Below, piece after piece: positions 1 to 7,703 of a stretch of DNA of 46,114 nucleotides. The translations under genes and the position numbers were made by a program. How positions within the stretch are numbered: position 1 is the stretch's first letter; the number at the start of each line of letters is the position of its first letter. The notes beneath the pieces were generated by a model that was given only the letters and a program-made list of their open reading frames with translations, made no database searches and had not been told where the DNA came from. Source of the DNA: Gomphosphaeria aponina SAG 52.96 = DSM 107014 (GTDB lineage: Bacteria > Cyanobacteriota > Cyanobacteriia > Cyanobacteriales > Gomphosphaeriaceae); assembly GCA_016903655.1 (NCBI GenBank), contig JADQBC010000009.1:1-46114 (forward strand), written 5' to 3'.

Positions 1-1
1 C

Positions 2-178
2 GATTTTGAACTGGGTGTTGATGTAATTGGTATTGCAGGTTTAGGTATTGGTTTTGCTGATTTAGAGTTAACTATGGATGGCAGTAATACCATAGTTGGG
101 GCAGATGGCCAACAGTTAGCTATTCTCTTGGGAATTGAGTCGGCAAGTCTCAGTGAAACTAACTTCGTTTTTGTTTAA
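2..178 (+). CDS. C-terminal end of an RTX-type secreted protein (5' end outside window)
   Basis: Open frame from the window edge to TAA at 176-178, giving about 58 residues. The segment starts DFELGVDVIGIAGLGIGF and ends NFVFV. It is nearly the same as the last ~58 residues of the protein at 374-3388 and resembles the end of the protein at 3476-7318, so it is the tail of a third member of the same tandem family. In this family the extreme C-terminus follows the glycine/aspartate-rich calcium-binding repeats and probably carries the type I secretion signal (inferred from its position and the missing N-terminal signal peptide). Catalytic domains lie upstream and are not visible. Confidence 0.8.
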   Translation, partial: DFELGVDVIGIAGLGIGFADLELTMDGSNTIVGADGQQLAILLGIESASLSETNFVFV

Positions 179-204
179 AGTTCTGCGCTAAGACGCAATA
201 AAAT

Positions 205-263
205 GGGCGGGTTTTGATAGCAAAATTCTGGTTTTGAACCCAAGATTATCTCTAAACCCGCCC
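205..263. repeat. GGGCGGGTTT palindromic repeat / likely terminator
   Basis: GGGCGGGTTT (205-214) pairs with AAACCCGCCC (254-263), followed by CTACA. The 23 bases before it (AGTTCTGCGCTAAGACGC...) also occur before the copy at 3415-3453, so the duplicated unit includes the 3' flank of the phosphatase genes. Same family as the elements at 15006, 21917, 28649 and 43041. It could act as a rho-independent terminator. Confidence 0.7.
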
Positions 264-279
264 CTACATTGTTCTCTAA

Positions 280-330
280 TTTAACCTAAATTTAAACAAA
301 ACAAAACAAAACCTAACCTATTCTTAACTA
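280..330 (+). promoter_or_regulatory. Putative PHO box (SphR/PhoB-type operator)
   Basis: Four octamers fit the cyanobacterial PHO-box repeat (C/T)TTAA(C/T)(C/T)(T/A): TTTAACCT at 280, TTTAAACA at 291, CCTAACCT at 312 and CTTAACTA at 323. The first and last match fully and the other two have one mismatch. Spacing is 11, 21 and 11 bp, the helical period expected of a PhoB-family site. It lies 44 bp before the start of a phosphodiesterase/phytase gene, so control by phosphate starvation is a sensible inference. Confidence 0.5.
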
Positions 331-373
331 TTGAGTGCAAGAATAAAAATAAAAAAAAAATAATGAGGTTAAG

Positions 374-3300
374 ATGACACAGTTATTAGAATTTGCTTCA
401 CTACCAGCAGATACTTTTGCAGAGGGTCCTCCGTCTGGGGGAAATGATGGAACGGGAAACCCAATTGCGGCTAATGGTCGCACAGGGCCATTTGATTCAC
501 AACCAGTTCAAGGTTTTAGTGGGGTTCAATTTGCTGATGAAAATGGGGTTTATTGGTTTTTATCTGATAATGGTTTCGGCAGTAAAGCTAATAGTTCCGA
601 TTTTCTATTACGGATACATAAATTGACTCCCAATTTTGCAGGTGCAGAAAACGGTGATGGGACTGTAGCAGTAGAAGAGTTTATCGGATTAGCTGACCCT
701 AATAATCTAATTCCTTGGGACATTGTGAATGAGGAAACATCCGAACGTCTGCTAACTGGGTCGGATTTAGATGTTGAGTCTATAGTAGTGGATAATAATG
801 AGAATATTTGGATTGGGGATGAGTTTGGCCCTTATATTCTCAAGTTTGATTCAGCAGGTATTTTACTAGAAACCCCAATTGCTACGCCAAATATTTTTGA
901 GTTAAATAATCTTAATGGTCAAGAACTTTTAGTAATTGGACATCGGGGTGCTAGTGGTACACGTCCAGAACATACTTTAGAAGCTTATGCTTTAGCAATT
1001 GAGCAGGGTGCTGATTTTATTGAACCTGATTTAGTAAGTACTAAAGATGGTGTTTTAATTGCTCGCCATGAGCCAAATATTACTAGCACTACAGATGTAG
1101 CTGAGAAGCCTGAATTTGCCGATCGCTTTACGACTAAAGTTGTGGATGGAGTAGAAGAAGAAGGCTGGTTTGCAGAGGATTTCACTTTAGCAGAAATTAA
1201 AACTCTGAGGGCAGTACAAAGATTGGATTTCCGTGACCAATCTTTTAATGGTCAGTTTGAAATTCCTACTCTTGATGAAGTTATTGATCTGGTACAGGAA
1301 GTAGAAGCAGAAACAGGTAAGCAGATTGGAATTTATACTGAAACTAAGCATCCTACCTATTTTGATGAGTTGGGACTTTCTTTAGAAGAAAAGTTAGTGC
1401 AAACACTGCTAGATCAGGAATTTACTGATCCTAATCGGCTTTTTCTTCAGTCTTTTGAAGTGGCAAATCTGCTGGATTTAGAGCAGAATTTATTACCAGA
1501 AACCGAGCTGGAAAATACTCCTTTGGTTCAGTTATATGATGTATTTGAGAGTCAGCCCTACGATATTGTAGCTAATTTTGAAGACCCGAATTTTGACCCA
1601 ATTGCGGTTTATGGTACTGATTTGATTACGGCCCAAACAAATTATGGTGATTTGATTGCCGCAGAAAGTCTGTCAGGTTTTATCAATACCTATGCTGAGG
1701 GGATTGGGCCTTGGAAACGTACTTTTGTAATTACTGAACCATTAGATCAACCAGTTGATGGTAATGGGGATGGAATAGCTGAAATTACGGAGCAGCTTAC
1801 AGGAGAAGTGCTGCCTGTAATTGAAGATGCCCATAAAGCAGGGTTACAGGTTCATCCCTATACTTTCCGTGATGAAGAGCGCTATATGGTGTTAGAGGAA
1901 GACGGAACACCACAAACTCCAGAAGAGGAGTATGCGCAGTATATTCGGTTGGGAGTTGATGGGTATTTTACTGATTTTCCCGCAACAGGGAACTTAGTGC
2001 GAGAACAAGTGGTAGCAGATGAAGTGCGTAGTCCTGATAACCCAGCAGTTGAAGGGGGGGAAGCAGTTGCTAACCTGCAGCGTTCTCGTGGTTTTGAGGG
2101 AACAGCTTATAGTCCTGATGGCTCTACTCTTTATCCCATGTTAGAAGGTGCGGTAGTGGGAGACCCAGAAGACTCCCGCAGGATTTATCAATTCGATGTA
2201 GTTGCTGGTGCTTTTCAGGGGTTAGTTGGGTTTTACCAAGTAGAAAATCCAAGTAATGCCATCGGGGATTTTACTCCTATTAATGAGAGGGAATTTCTGG
2301 TAATTGAACGGGATAATAATCAAGGGGAAGAAGCTCAATTTAAGAAAATCTTCAAAATTGATATTTCTGAGATAGATGAGGCGGGTTTTGTTGCGAAAGA
2401 AGAAATTGTGGATTTGTTAAACATTGACGACCCCAATGACTTGAATGGAGATGGGGAAACTCAGTTTACTTTCCCCTTTCAAACTATCGAAAATGTGATT
2501 GTACTTGATGAGAACAGGATTTTAGTGGCTAATGATAACAATTTTCCTTTCTCTGTAGGTCGTGGGCCAGATATTGATAACAATGAAATCATTGTTTTAG
2601 AGTTAGAAGAACCTCTGGATTTAGACCCCAGTCTCGGAGAAAATCCTGTTACTCCACCTGAGAATAAAGTGGTGTTTGGGACGGCAGAAGATGATGAATT
2701 TGATGCAGCAAATCCTGAAGATGAATTTGATGGCAATCAGAATACTTTATTTGCTCGTGCTGGGAATGATTTGGTAAATGCTAGCCAAGGTCAAGGTGGT
2801 AATCGCATTTTTGCTGGCCCAGATAATGACCAAGTTTTTGCGGGAAATAGTGACCTGATTAAAGGTGGTGCTGGGGCAGATACTCTAGATGCTTCTTTGG
2901 GTAGTGGGAAGAACCAACTCAATGGGGGTGGTGGTGCTGATGAGTTAATTGCAGGTACTAATGATACTCTCAATGGAGGAGCAGGAAAGGATGTAATTGA
3001 TGCTTCTTTGGGCCAGGGGAATAATGAACTTTATGGCGATAAAAAAAGCGATCGCTTTTTCCTTGGCAGTAATGATACTCTCTGGGGTGGTTCAGGTGAT
3101 GACGAGTTTTACGCTTTTACAAATGGTGATAATGAAATTACAGGTGGAAGTGGAGCAGATCAATTTTGGATTGCTACCGCAGAATACCCTGAATCAGCTA
3201 ATATTATTACTGATTTTGAACTGGGTGTTGATGTAATTGGCATTGCAGGTTTAGGTATTGGTTTTGCTGATTTAGAATTAACTATGGCTGGAGATAACAC

Positions 3301-3388
3301 TTTAATTGGTGTGGAGAATCAACCATTAGCAATTCTGAATGGCATTGAAAGCGGCAATTTGACTCAGGATAATTTTGTTATTGTCTAG
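374..3388 (+). CDS. Secreted glycerophosphodiesterase nested in a phytase-like esterase, RTX C-terminus
   Basis: 1004 residues. Residues ~1-185 are the first part of an 'esterase-like activity of phytase' propeller (FSGVQFADENGVYWFLSDNG). Residues ~185-550 are a complete GDPD domain: GHRGA at 189-193, RPEHTLEAY, EPDLVSTKDG, HEP with H232, and GVDGYFTDFPATG at its end. These are the catalytic and metal-binding motifs of enzymes that cleave glycerophosphodiesters to glycerol-3-phosphate. From ~565 the esterase-like fold resumes (RGFEGTAYSPDGSTLYPMLE) to ~790. Residues ~795-930 are glycine/aspartate calcium-binding repeats (GGAGADTLDAS) and the end is shared with the neighbouring paralogues. There is no N-terminal signal peptide, so type I export is inferred. 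The PHO-box-like array upstream and the phytase gene downstream support a role in organic phosphate scavenging. Confidence 0.88.
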   Translation: MTQLLEFASLPADTFAEGPPSGGNDGTGNPIAANGRTGPFDSQPVQGFSGVQFADENGVYWFLSDNGFGSKANSSDFLLRIHKLTPNFAGAENGDGTVAVEEFIGLADPNNLIPWDIVNEETSERLLTGSDLDVESIVVDNNENIWIGDEFGPYILKFDSAGILLETPIATPNIFELNNLNGQELLVIGHRGASGTRPEHTLEAYALAIEQGADFIEPDLVSTKDGVLIARHEPNITSTTDVAEKPEFADRFTTKVVDGVEEEGWFAEDFTLAEIKTLRAVQRLDFRDQSFNGQFEIPTLDEVIDLVQEVEAETGKQIGIYTETKHPTYFDELGLSLEEKLVQTLLDQEFTDPNRLFLQSFEVANLLDLEQNLLPETELENTPLVQLYDVFESQPYDIVANFEDPNFDPIAVYGTDLITAQTNYGDLIAAESLSGFINTYAEGIGPWKRTFVITEPLDQPVDGNGDGIAEITEQLTGEVLPVIEDAHKAGLQVHPYTFRDEERYMVLEEDGTPQTPEEEYAQYIRLGVDGYFTDFPATGNLVREQVVADEVRSPDNPAVEGGEAVANLQRSRGFEGTAYSPDGSTLYPMLEGAVVGDPEDSRRIYQFDVVAGAFQGLVGFYQVENPSNAIGDFTPINEREFLVIERDNNQGEEAQFKKIFKIDISEIDEAGFVAKEEIVDLLNIDDPNDLNGDGETQFTFPFQTIENVIVLDENRILVANDNNFPFSVGRGPDIDNNEIIVLELEEPLDLDPSLGENPVTPPENKVVFGTAEDDEFDAANPEDEFDGNQNTLFARAGNDLVNASQGQGGNRIFAGPDNDQVFAGNSDLIKGGAGADTLDASLGSGKNQLNGGGGADELIAGTNDTLNGGAGKDVIDASLGQGNNELYGDKKSDRFFLGSNDTLWGGSGDDEFYAFTNGDNEITGGSGADQFWIATAEYPESANIITDFELGVDVIGIAGLGIGFADLELTMAGDNTLIGVENQPLAILNGIESGNLTQDNFVIV

Positions 3389-3414
3389 AGTTCTGCGCTA
3401 AGACGCAATAAAAT

Positions 3415-3453
3415 GGGCGGGTTTTGAACCAAAGATTATTTCTCAACCCGCCC
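3415..3453. repeat. GGGCGGGTTT palindromic repeat between phosphatase genes
   Basis: GGGCGGGTTTTGA (3415-3427) faces TCAACCCGCCC (3443-3453) with a short loop, preceded by the same AGTTCTGCGCTAAGACGC stretch found after the upstream paralogue. It occupies most of the 87-bp gap before the next gene. It may attenuate read-through between the two phosphatase genes. Confidence 0.7.
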
Positions 3454-3475
3454 CTACATTATAATCTGGGAAAAT

Positions 3476-6400
3476 ATGGTAAGATTTGCAACTTTTAACG
3501 CTTCTTTGAATCGCAGCAGTTCTGGTGAATTAATTCAAGACCTTTCTACACCAGATAATGCACAAGCTCAAGCAGTAAGTGAAATCATTCAACGGGTAAA
3601 TCCTGATGTTTTACTGGTTAATGAATTTGACTATGATGCGGAGGGTTTGGCTGCTAAACTTTTCCAGGAAAATTATCTTTCTGTTAGTCAAAATGGAGTA
3701 AATCCAGTTGAATATCCTTTTGTTTATTTAGCTCCTTCTAATACGGGGATTGCTTCAGGATTTGATTTAGATAATAATGGGGAAATTGTTACTATTCCTG
3801 AAACTCCAGGGTATGGTGGTGATGCTTTTGGTTTTGGGGATTTTCCAGGTCAATATGGCATGGTAATCTATGCTAAATTTCCCATTATTGAAGCAGAAGT
3901 AAGGACGTTTCAAAAGTTTTTATGGCAAGATATGCCAGGGGCATTATTACCAGTAGATCCAAATACTGGGGCAGCTTGGTATTCTGAAGAAGAATTAGCA
4001 GCATTTCGCCTCTCTTCTAAGAGTCATTGGGATGTTCCCATTGAGGTGGATGGTGAGATAATTCATGTGTTGGTAAGTCATCCCACTCCGCCAGTTTTTG
4101 ATGGCCCAGAAGATAGAAATGGCACCAGAAATCATGATGAAATTCGCTTTTTTGCTGATTATATCACTCCAGGAAAAAATGATTATATTTATGATGATGA
4201 GGGAGTTTTTGGAGGGTTGGAAGAAGGGGCTGCTTTCGTAATTATGGGGGATAATAATGCTGACCCTGTGGATGGGGATAGTGTAGATGGGGCAATACTT
4301 CAATTACTCGAAAATCCATTAGTGAATACTTCGGTTACTCCAGAAAGTGAGGGGGGAGTAGAAGCAGCAGAAAAACAAGGGGGAGCAAATGAAACTCACC
4401 AAGGAAACCCTGCTGATGATACTGCTGATTTTAATGATGAAGGTTCAGGAAATTTGAGAGTAGATTATGTCCTTCCTTCTGAAAATTTAAAGATAATTGA
4501 TGCAGGAATATTCTGGCCAACTACTGATGATCCTCTGTCTTCTTTGTTGGGAGAAGGTGAGGAAGTAACTTCCGATCATCGTTCGGTTTGGGTGGATGTG
4601 CAAGTTGAATCAGAAATTCTTGATTCTTCTCGCAAAACTATTACTAACCTTGACTTTTTAGGTGAAGTAATTATCCCTACTGGTGAGATATTTGCTGATA
4701 CGGAAATTGGGGGACTTTCTGGCATTACTTATGACCCATTGAACCAATTATATTATGTTATTTCTGATGACAGAGGCAACCGTCCCGATGGTGTTCCTGC
4801 TCGTTTTTATACAATTACCATTGATTTAAATGATGCTAGTTTGGATGATGGGGATATTAACTTTACAGAAGTAATAACTCTGCTCAATGAAAATGGTTTA
4901 CCTTTCCCCGCAGATGGGATAGATCCTGAAAGTATTATTTTCAGTGACGCAAAGCAATTATTCATTGCTTCAGAAGGAAATGCTGAAGCATTGCTCAATC
5001 CTTTTGTTAATGAATTTTCCTTGACTGCAGAAGAGTTAAGCCAACTGGAAATACCTGGCAAATTTTTACCCACCGCAGGGGGAAATAGTGGGATTCGGGA
5101 TAATCTGGCCTTTGAAAGTTTGACTATTACTCCAGACCAACGTTTTCTCTATACAGCGGTGGAAAATGCTCTGATTCAGGATGGTGCAGCAGCATCTTTA
5201 GAGGAGGAAAGTGCAGCCAGAATTATTCAATATGATTTGGCAACCAAAACGCCAGTAGGGGAATTTCTCTACTTTACTGATGCTATTCCTGTTGCAGCCA
5301 ACCCGCCAGCGGATTTTGCAGATAATGGTTTAGTTGAGTTAATAGCTATTGATAATACTGGCACATTTTTGGCATTAGAACGGTCTTTTGCTAGTGGGGT
5401 GGGGAATAATATTCGTCTCTATGAGGTACGTCTTCAAGGGGCAACTGATATTAATGAGTTTGAAAGTATTGCAGTTGACCCAGAAAATCCTGATGATGGG
5501 TTATTTGATGTTGATGCAGTGGCAGAAAAACGCTTGCTTTTAGACTTGGGTGAGTTGGGAATAATCCCAGATAATATTGAAGGGATGAGTTTAGGGCCAA
5601 CTCTTTCTAATGGTCAACAATCTCTGATTCTGGTTAGTGATAATAATTTTAGTGAGAGTCAAAAAACTCAATTTCTTGCTTTGGGTTTGGATATTGATAC
5701 TATTCCTGCTGCAATACCAACTGTGGAAACTCCCCCAGAAGTGGGATTGAATGACCCTGGCAACCCTGATGCAGATGACCCAGCAATTTATGTTCATCCC
5801 ACTGACTCTTCTTTGAGTTTAGTGATTGCAACTTTGAAAGATGCAGGGTTGGTGGTTTATGATTTGGAAGGGGAAGAGTTACAGAAAATTTCCCCAGCAG
5901 GTATTCGCTATAATAATGTGGATTTGGTTTATAACTTTGAGTTGGGTGGGGAATTATTAGATTTGGCAGTAGCAAGCGATCGCGCTAATGATACTTTGGC
6001 TATTTTTCAAATCGACCCAGTTACTCGTCAAGTTATTAATATTACAGCCCCAAATTTAAGTGACTTAGCAGCATCAATTTTTGGGGTAGATGATGGGGAA
6101 CAAACAGCTTATGGTTTAGCTACTTATACCAGTCCTATTTCTGGGAAAAGTTTTGTTTTTGTCAGTCAAGCAGATGGCAACCAGATTGCACAGTTAGAAT
6201 TAGTAGATAATGGTGGACTGGTGGATGCTGTTGTTACTCGCATTTTTACTGTTCCCATTCCTGACGCCGAAGACTTAGAAGCTGCTCAAGTTGAGGGGAT
6301 GGTGGTTGATCGCGAGTTGGGTTATCTCTATGTTGGTCAAGAAAATTTCGGGATTTGGAAATTTGCCGCAGAACCCAATAGTGAGGAAACAGGAGTAATT

Positions 6401-7318
6401 GTTGATACAGTTGAAAATGGAGTTTTAAAACCTGATGTAGAGGGACTAACTATTTATTATGGGACAGATGGCAAGGGTTATCTTTTAGCTTCAAGTCAGG
6501 GAGATAACACTTTTGCAGTTTATGACCGTCAAGGAAATAATGCTTATCTGGGTAGTTTTGCGGTTGGGGAAACAAACAATATTGATAGTGTGGAAGAGTC
6601 TGATGGGGCTGATATTATCAATGTGCCATTAGGTGAAGAATTCCCCGCTGGTTTATTGGTGGTGCAAGATGGTTCTAATGAACCTGCGGTGGTGTTGCAA
6701 GACCCTGAAGATGGGGAAATTGGTAACTATAACGCTAATTTCAAGTATGTTGATTTAGAAGATTTAGTAGATAGTACCAATTTAATCGAACTTGAACCTG
6801 ATGGTTTTGACCCTCGTAACCCAAGTTATCAGCCAGAAACTAAATTACTGTTTGGGACTGTAGAAGATGATGAGGTTTTTGTTACTCAGAAGAGTTTAGT
6901 GTTTGCAGGTGCAGGAAATGATGTAATTGATGCTTCCGCAGGGGCGGGAAATAATCGCATTTATGGGGGAACGGGAAATGAGCAGTTTTTCCCCGGTAGT
7001 AATGACCGTCTTCTTGGTGATGCTGGGGATGACCAGTTTTACGCTTTTACAGGTGGGGATAACTTAATTACAGGTGGAACTGGTGCAGACCAGTTTTGGC
7101 TTGCTAATGCAGAATACCCAGCAGCAGCTAATACTATTACTGATTTTGAACTGGGTATTGATGTGCTGGGAATTGCCGAACTGGGGCTACAATTCAGTGA
7201 TTTAGCTTTCACTCAAGCTGCAAGTAATACGATTGTCAGTGCGGGTAGCAACCAACTCGGGATTTTACTTGGTGTTGACGCGGGTAGTCTGAGTGAGGAT
7301 AACTTCGTTATTTTGTAA
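3476..7318 (+). CDS. Four-domain secreted phosphatase: EEP hydrolase, phytase-like esterase, beta-propeller phytase, RTX repeats
   Basis: 1280 residues. Residues 1-375 form an endonuclease/exonuclease/phosphatase domain: FNASLNR, LLVNEFDY, GDNNAD with D259 and N261, and SDHRS with D367 and H368 as the catalytic end. Residues ~390-745 are an 'esterase-like activity of phytase' domain (GGLSGITYDPLNQLYYVISD). Residues ~748-1120 are a 3-phytase beta-propeller (NPDADDPAIYVHP, VEGMVVDRELGYLYVGQEN, DVEGLTIYYG), a calcium-dependent fold releasing phosphate from inositol phosphates. Residues ~1121-1190 carry glycine-rich calcium-binding repeats and the last ~90 match the paralogues upstream. No signal peptide is visible, so export is probably by a type I system. 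One polypeptide thus carries three putative phosphohydrolase modules. Only 87 bp separates it from the preceding phosphatase, so co-transcription is possible. Confidence 0.88.
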   Translation: MVRFATFNASLNRSSSGELIQDLSTPDNAQAQAVSEIIQRVNPDVLLVNEFDYDAEGLAAKLFQENYLSVSQNGVNPVEYPFVYLAPSNTGIASGFDLDNNGEIVTIPETPGYGGDAFGFGDFPGQYGMVIYAKFPIIEAEVRTFQKFLWQDMPGALLPVDPNTGAAWYSEEELAAFRLSSKSHWDVPIEVDGEIIHVLVSHPTPPVFDGPEDRNGTRNHDEIRFFADYITPGKNDYIYDDEGVFGGLEEGAAFVIMGDNNADPVDGDSVDGAILQLLENPLVNTSVTPESEGGVEAAEKQGGANETHQGNPADDTADFNDEGSGNLRVDYVLPSENLKIIDAGIFWPTTDDPLSSLLGEGEEVTSDHRSVWVDVQVESEILDSSRKTITNLDFLGEVIIPTGEIFADTEIGGLSGITYDPLNQLYYVISDDRGNRPDGVPARFYTITIDLNDASLDDGDINFTEVITLLNENGLPFPADGIDPESIIFSDAKQLFIASEGNAEALLNPFVNEFSLTAEELSQLEIPGKFLPTAGGNSGIRDNLAFESLTITPDQRFLYTAVENALIQDGAAASLEEESAARIIQYDLATKTPVGEFLYFTDAIPVAANPPADFADNGLVELIAIDNTGTFLALERSFASGVGNNIRLYEVRLQGATDINEFESIAVDPENPDDGLFDVDAVAEKRLLLDLGELGIIPDNIEGMSLGPTLSNGQQSLILVSDNNFSESQKTQFLALGLDIDTIPAAIPTVETPPEVGLNDPGNPDADDPAIYVHPTDSSLSLVIATLKDAGLVVYDLEGEELQKISPAGIRYNNVDLVYNFELGGELLDLAVASDRANDTLAIFQIDPVTRQVINITAPNLSDLAASIFGVDDGEQTAYGLATYTSPISGKSFVFVSQADGNQIAQLELVDNGGLVDAVVTRIFTVPIPDAEDLEAAQVEGMVVDRELGYLYVGQENFGIWKFAAEPNSEETGVIVDTVENGVLKPDVEGLTIYYGTDGKGYLLASSQGDNTFAVYDRQGNNAYLGSFAVGETNNIDSVEESDGADIINVPLGEEFPAGLLVVQDGSNEPAVVLQDPEDGEIGNYNANFKYVDLEDLVDSTNLIELEPDGFDPRNPSYQPETKLLFGTVEDDEVFVTQKSLVFAGAGNDVIDASAGAGNNRIYGGTGNEQFFPGSNDRLLGDAGDDQFYAFTGGDNLITGGTGADQFWLANAEYPAAANTITDFELGIDVLGIAELGLQFSDLAFTQAASNTIVSAGSNQLGILLGVDAGSLSEDNFVIL

Positions 7319-7329
7319 TCTGAAAAAAT

Positions 7330-7358
7330 ATTAAGTTATCTTAATCAAATCTTAAACT
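7330..7358 (+). promoter_or_regulatory. PHO-box-like TTAA repeat array upstream of mysA
   Basis: ATTAAGTT at 7330, CTTAATCA at 7340 and CTTAAACT at 7351 repeat a TTAA core every 10-11 bp, like the array at 280-330 but with weaker matches. It lies just after the phytase stop codon and ~345 bp before mysA. The sequence is AT-rich, so chance is a real alternative. Confidence 0.25.
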
Positions 7359-7370
7359 TTCTGAGGCAGA

Positions 7371-7401
7371 AGAATCAACCTCTTAACGGCTGGTTCTTTT
7401 G
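7371..7401 (+). terminator. Hairpin after the phytase gene
   Basis: AGAATCAACC (7371-7380) pairs with GGCTGGTTCT (7388-7397) with one mismatch and one wobble, loop TCTTAAC, followed by TTTTG. It is placed 53 bp after the phytase stop codon and would separate the phosphatase genes from the mys genes. The T tract is short, so efficiency is uncertain. The rest of 7402-7703 before mysA shows no gene. Confidence 0.4.
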
Positions 7402-7703
7402 CCCCACAATGTTTTCAGGGGATTTAATTGCCTAAACCATCGCCTAATTAATTATGATAACAAAGTTTGAACTGTTTTCAGAAAGCACTATTGAGCCTTC
7501 AGGTCTCAAACCTGTTGAAATTCCATATTTTTAGCCCTTGAGGAATAGTCTAGGTCTTTTCTTAACTGAAAAGTTTCTGAAAATCCTTTACAAAAGTTAA
7601 TATAAGGCCTAAGCTAAATAAAGTAAGGGGTGTTTCGCATATATCAAAGAATAGATTCTCCGAAAGGGAAACTCTCTCAAAATTCATAGAAGGAAAAAAG
7701 AGC

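Noticed and set aside
3995-4303. 102-codon minus-strand frame inside the phytase fusion gene
   Set aside because: It is antisense to the well-supported EEP domain and has no family-like sequence.
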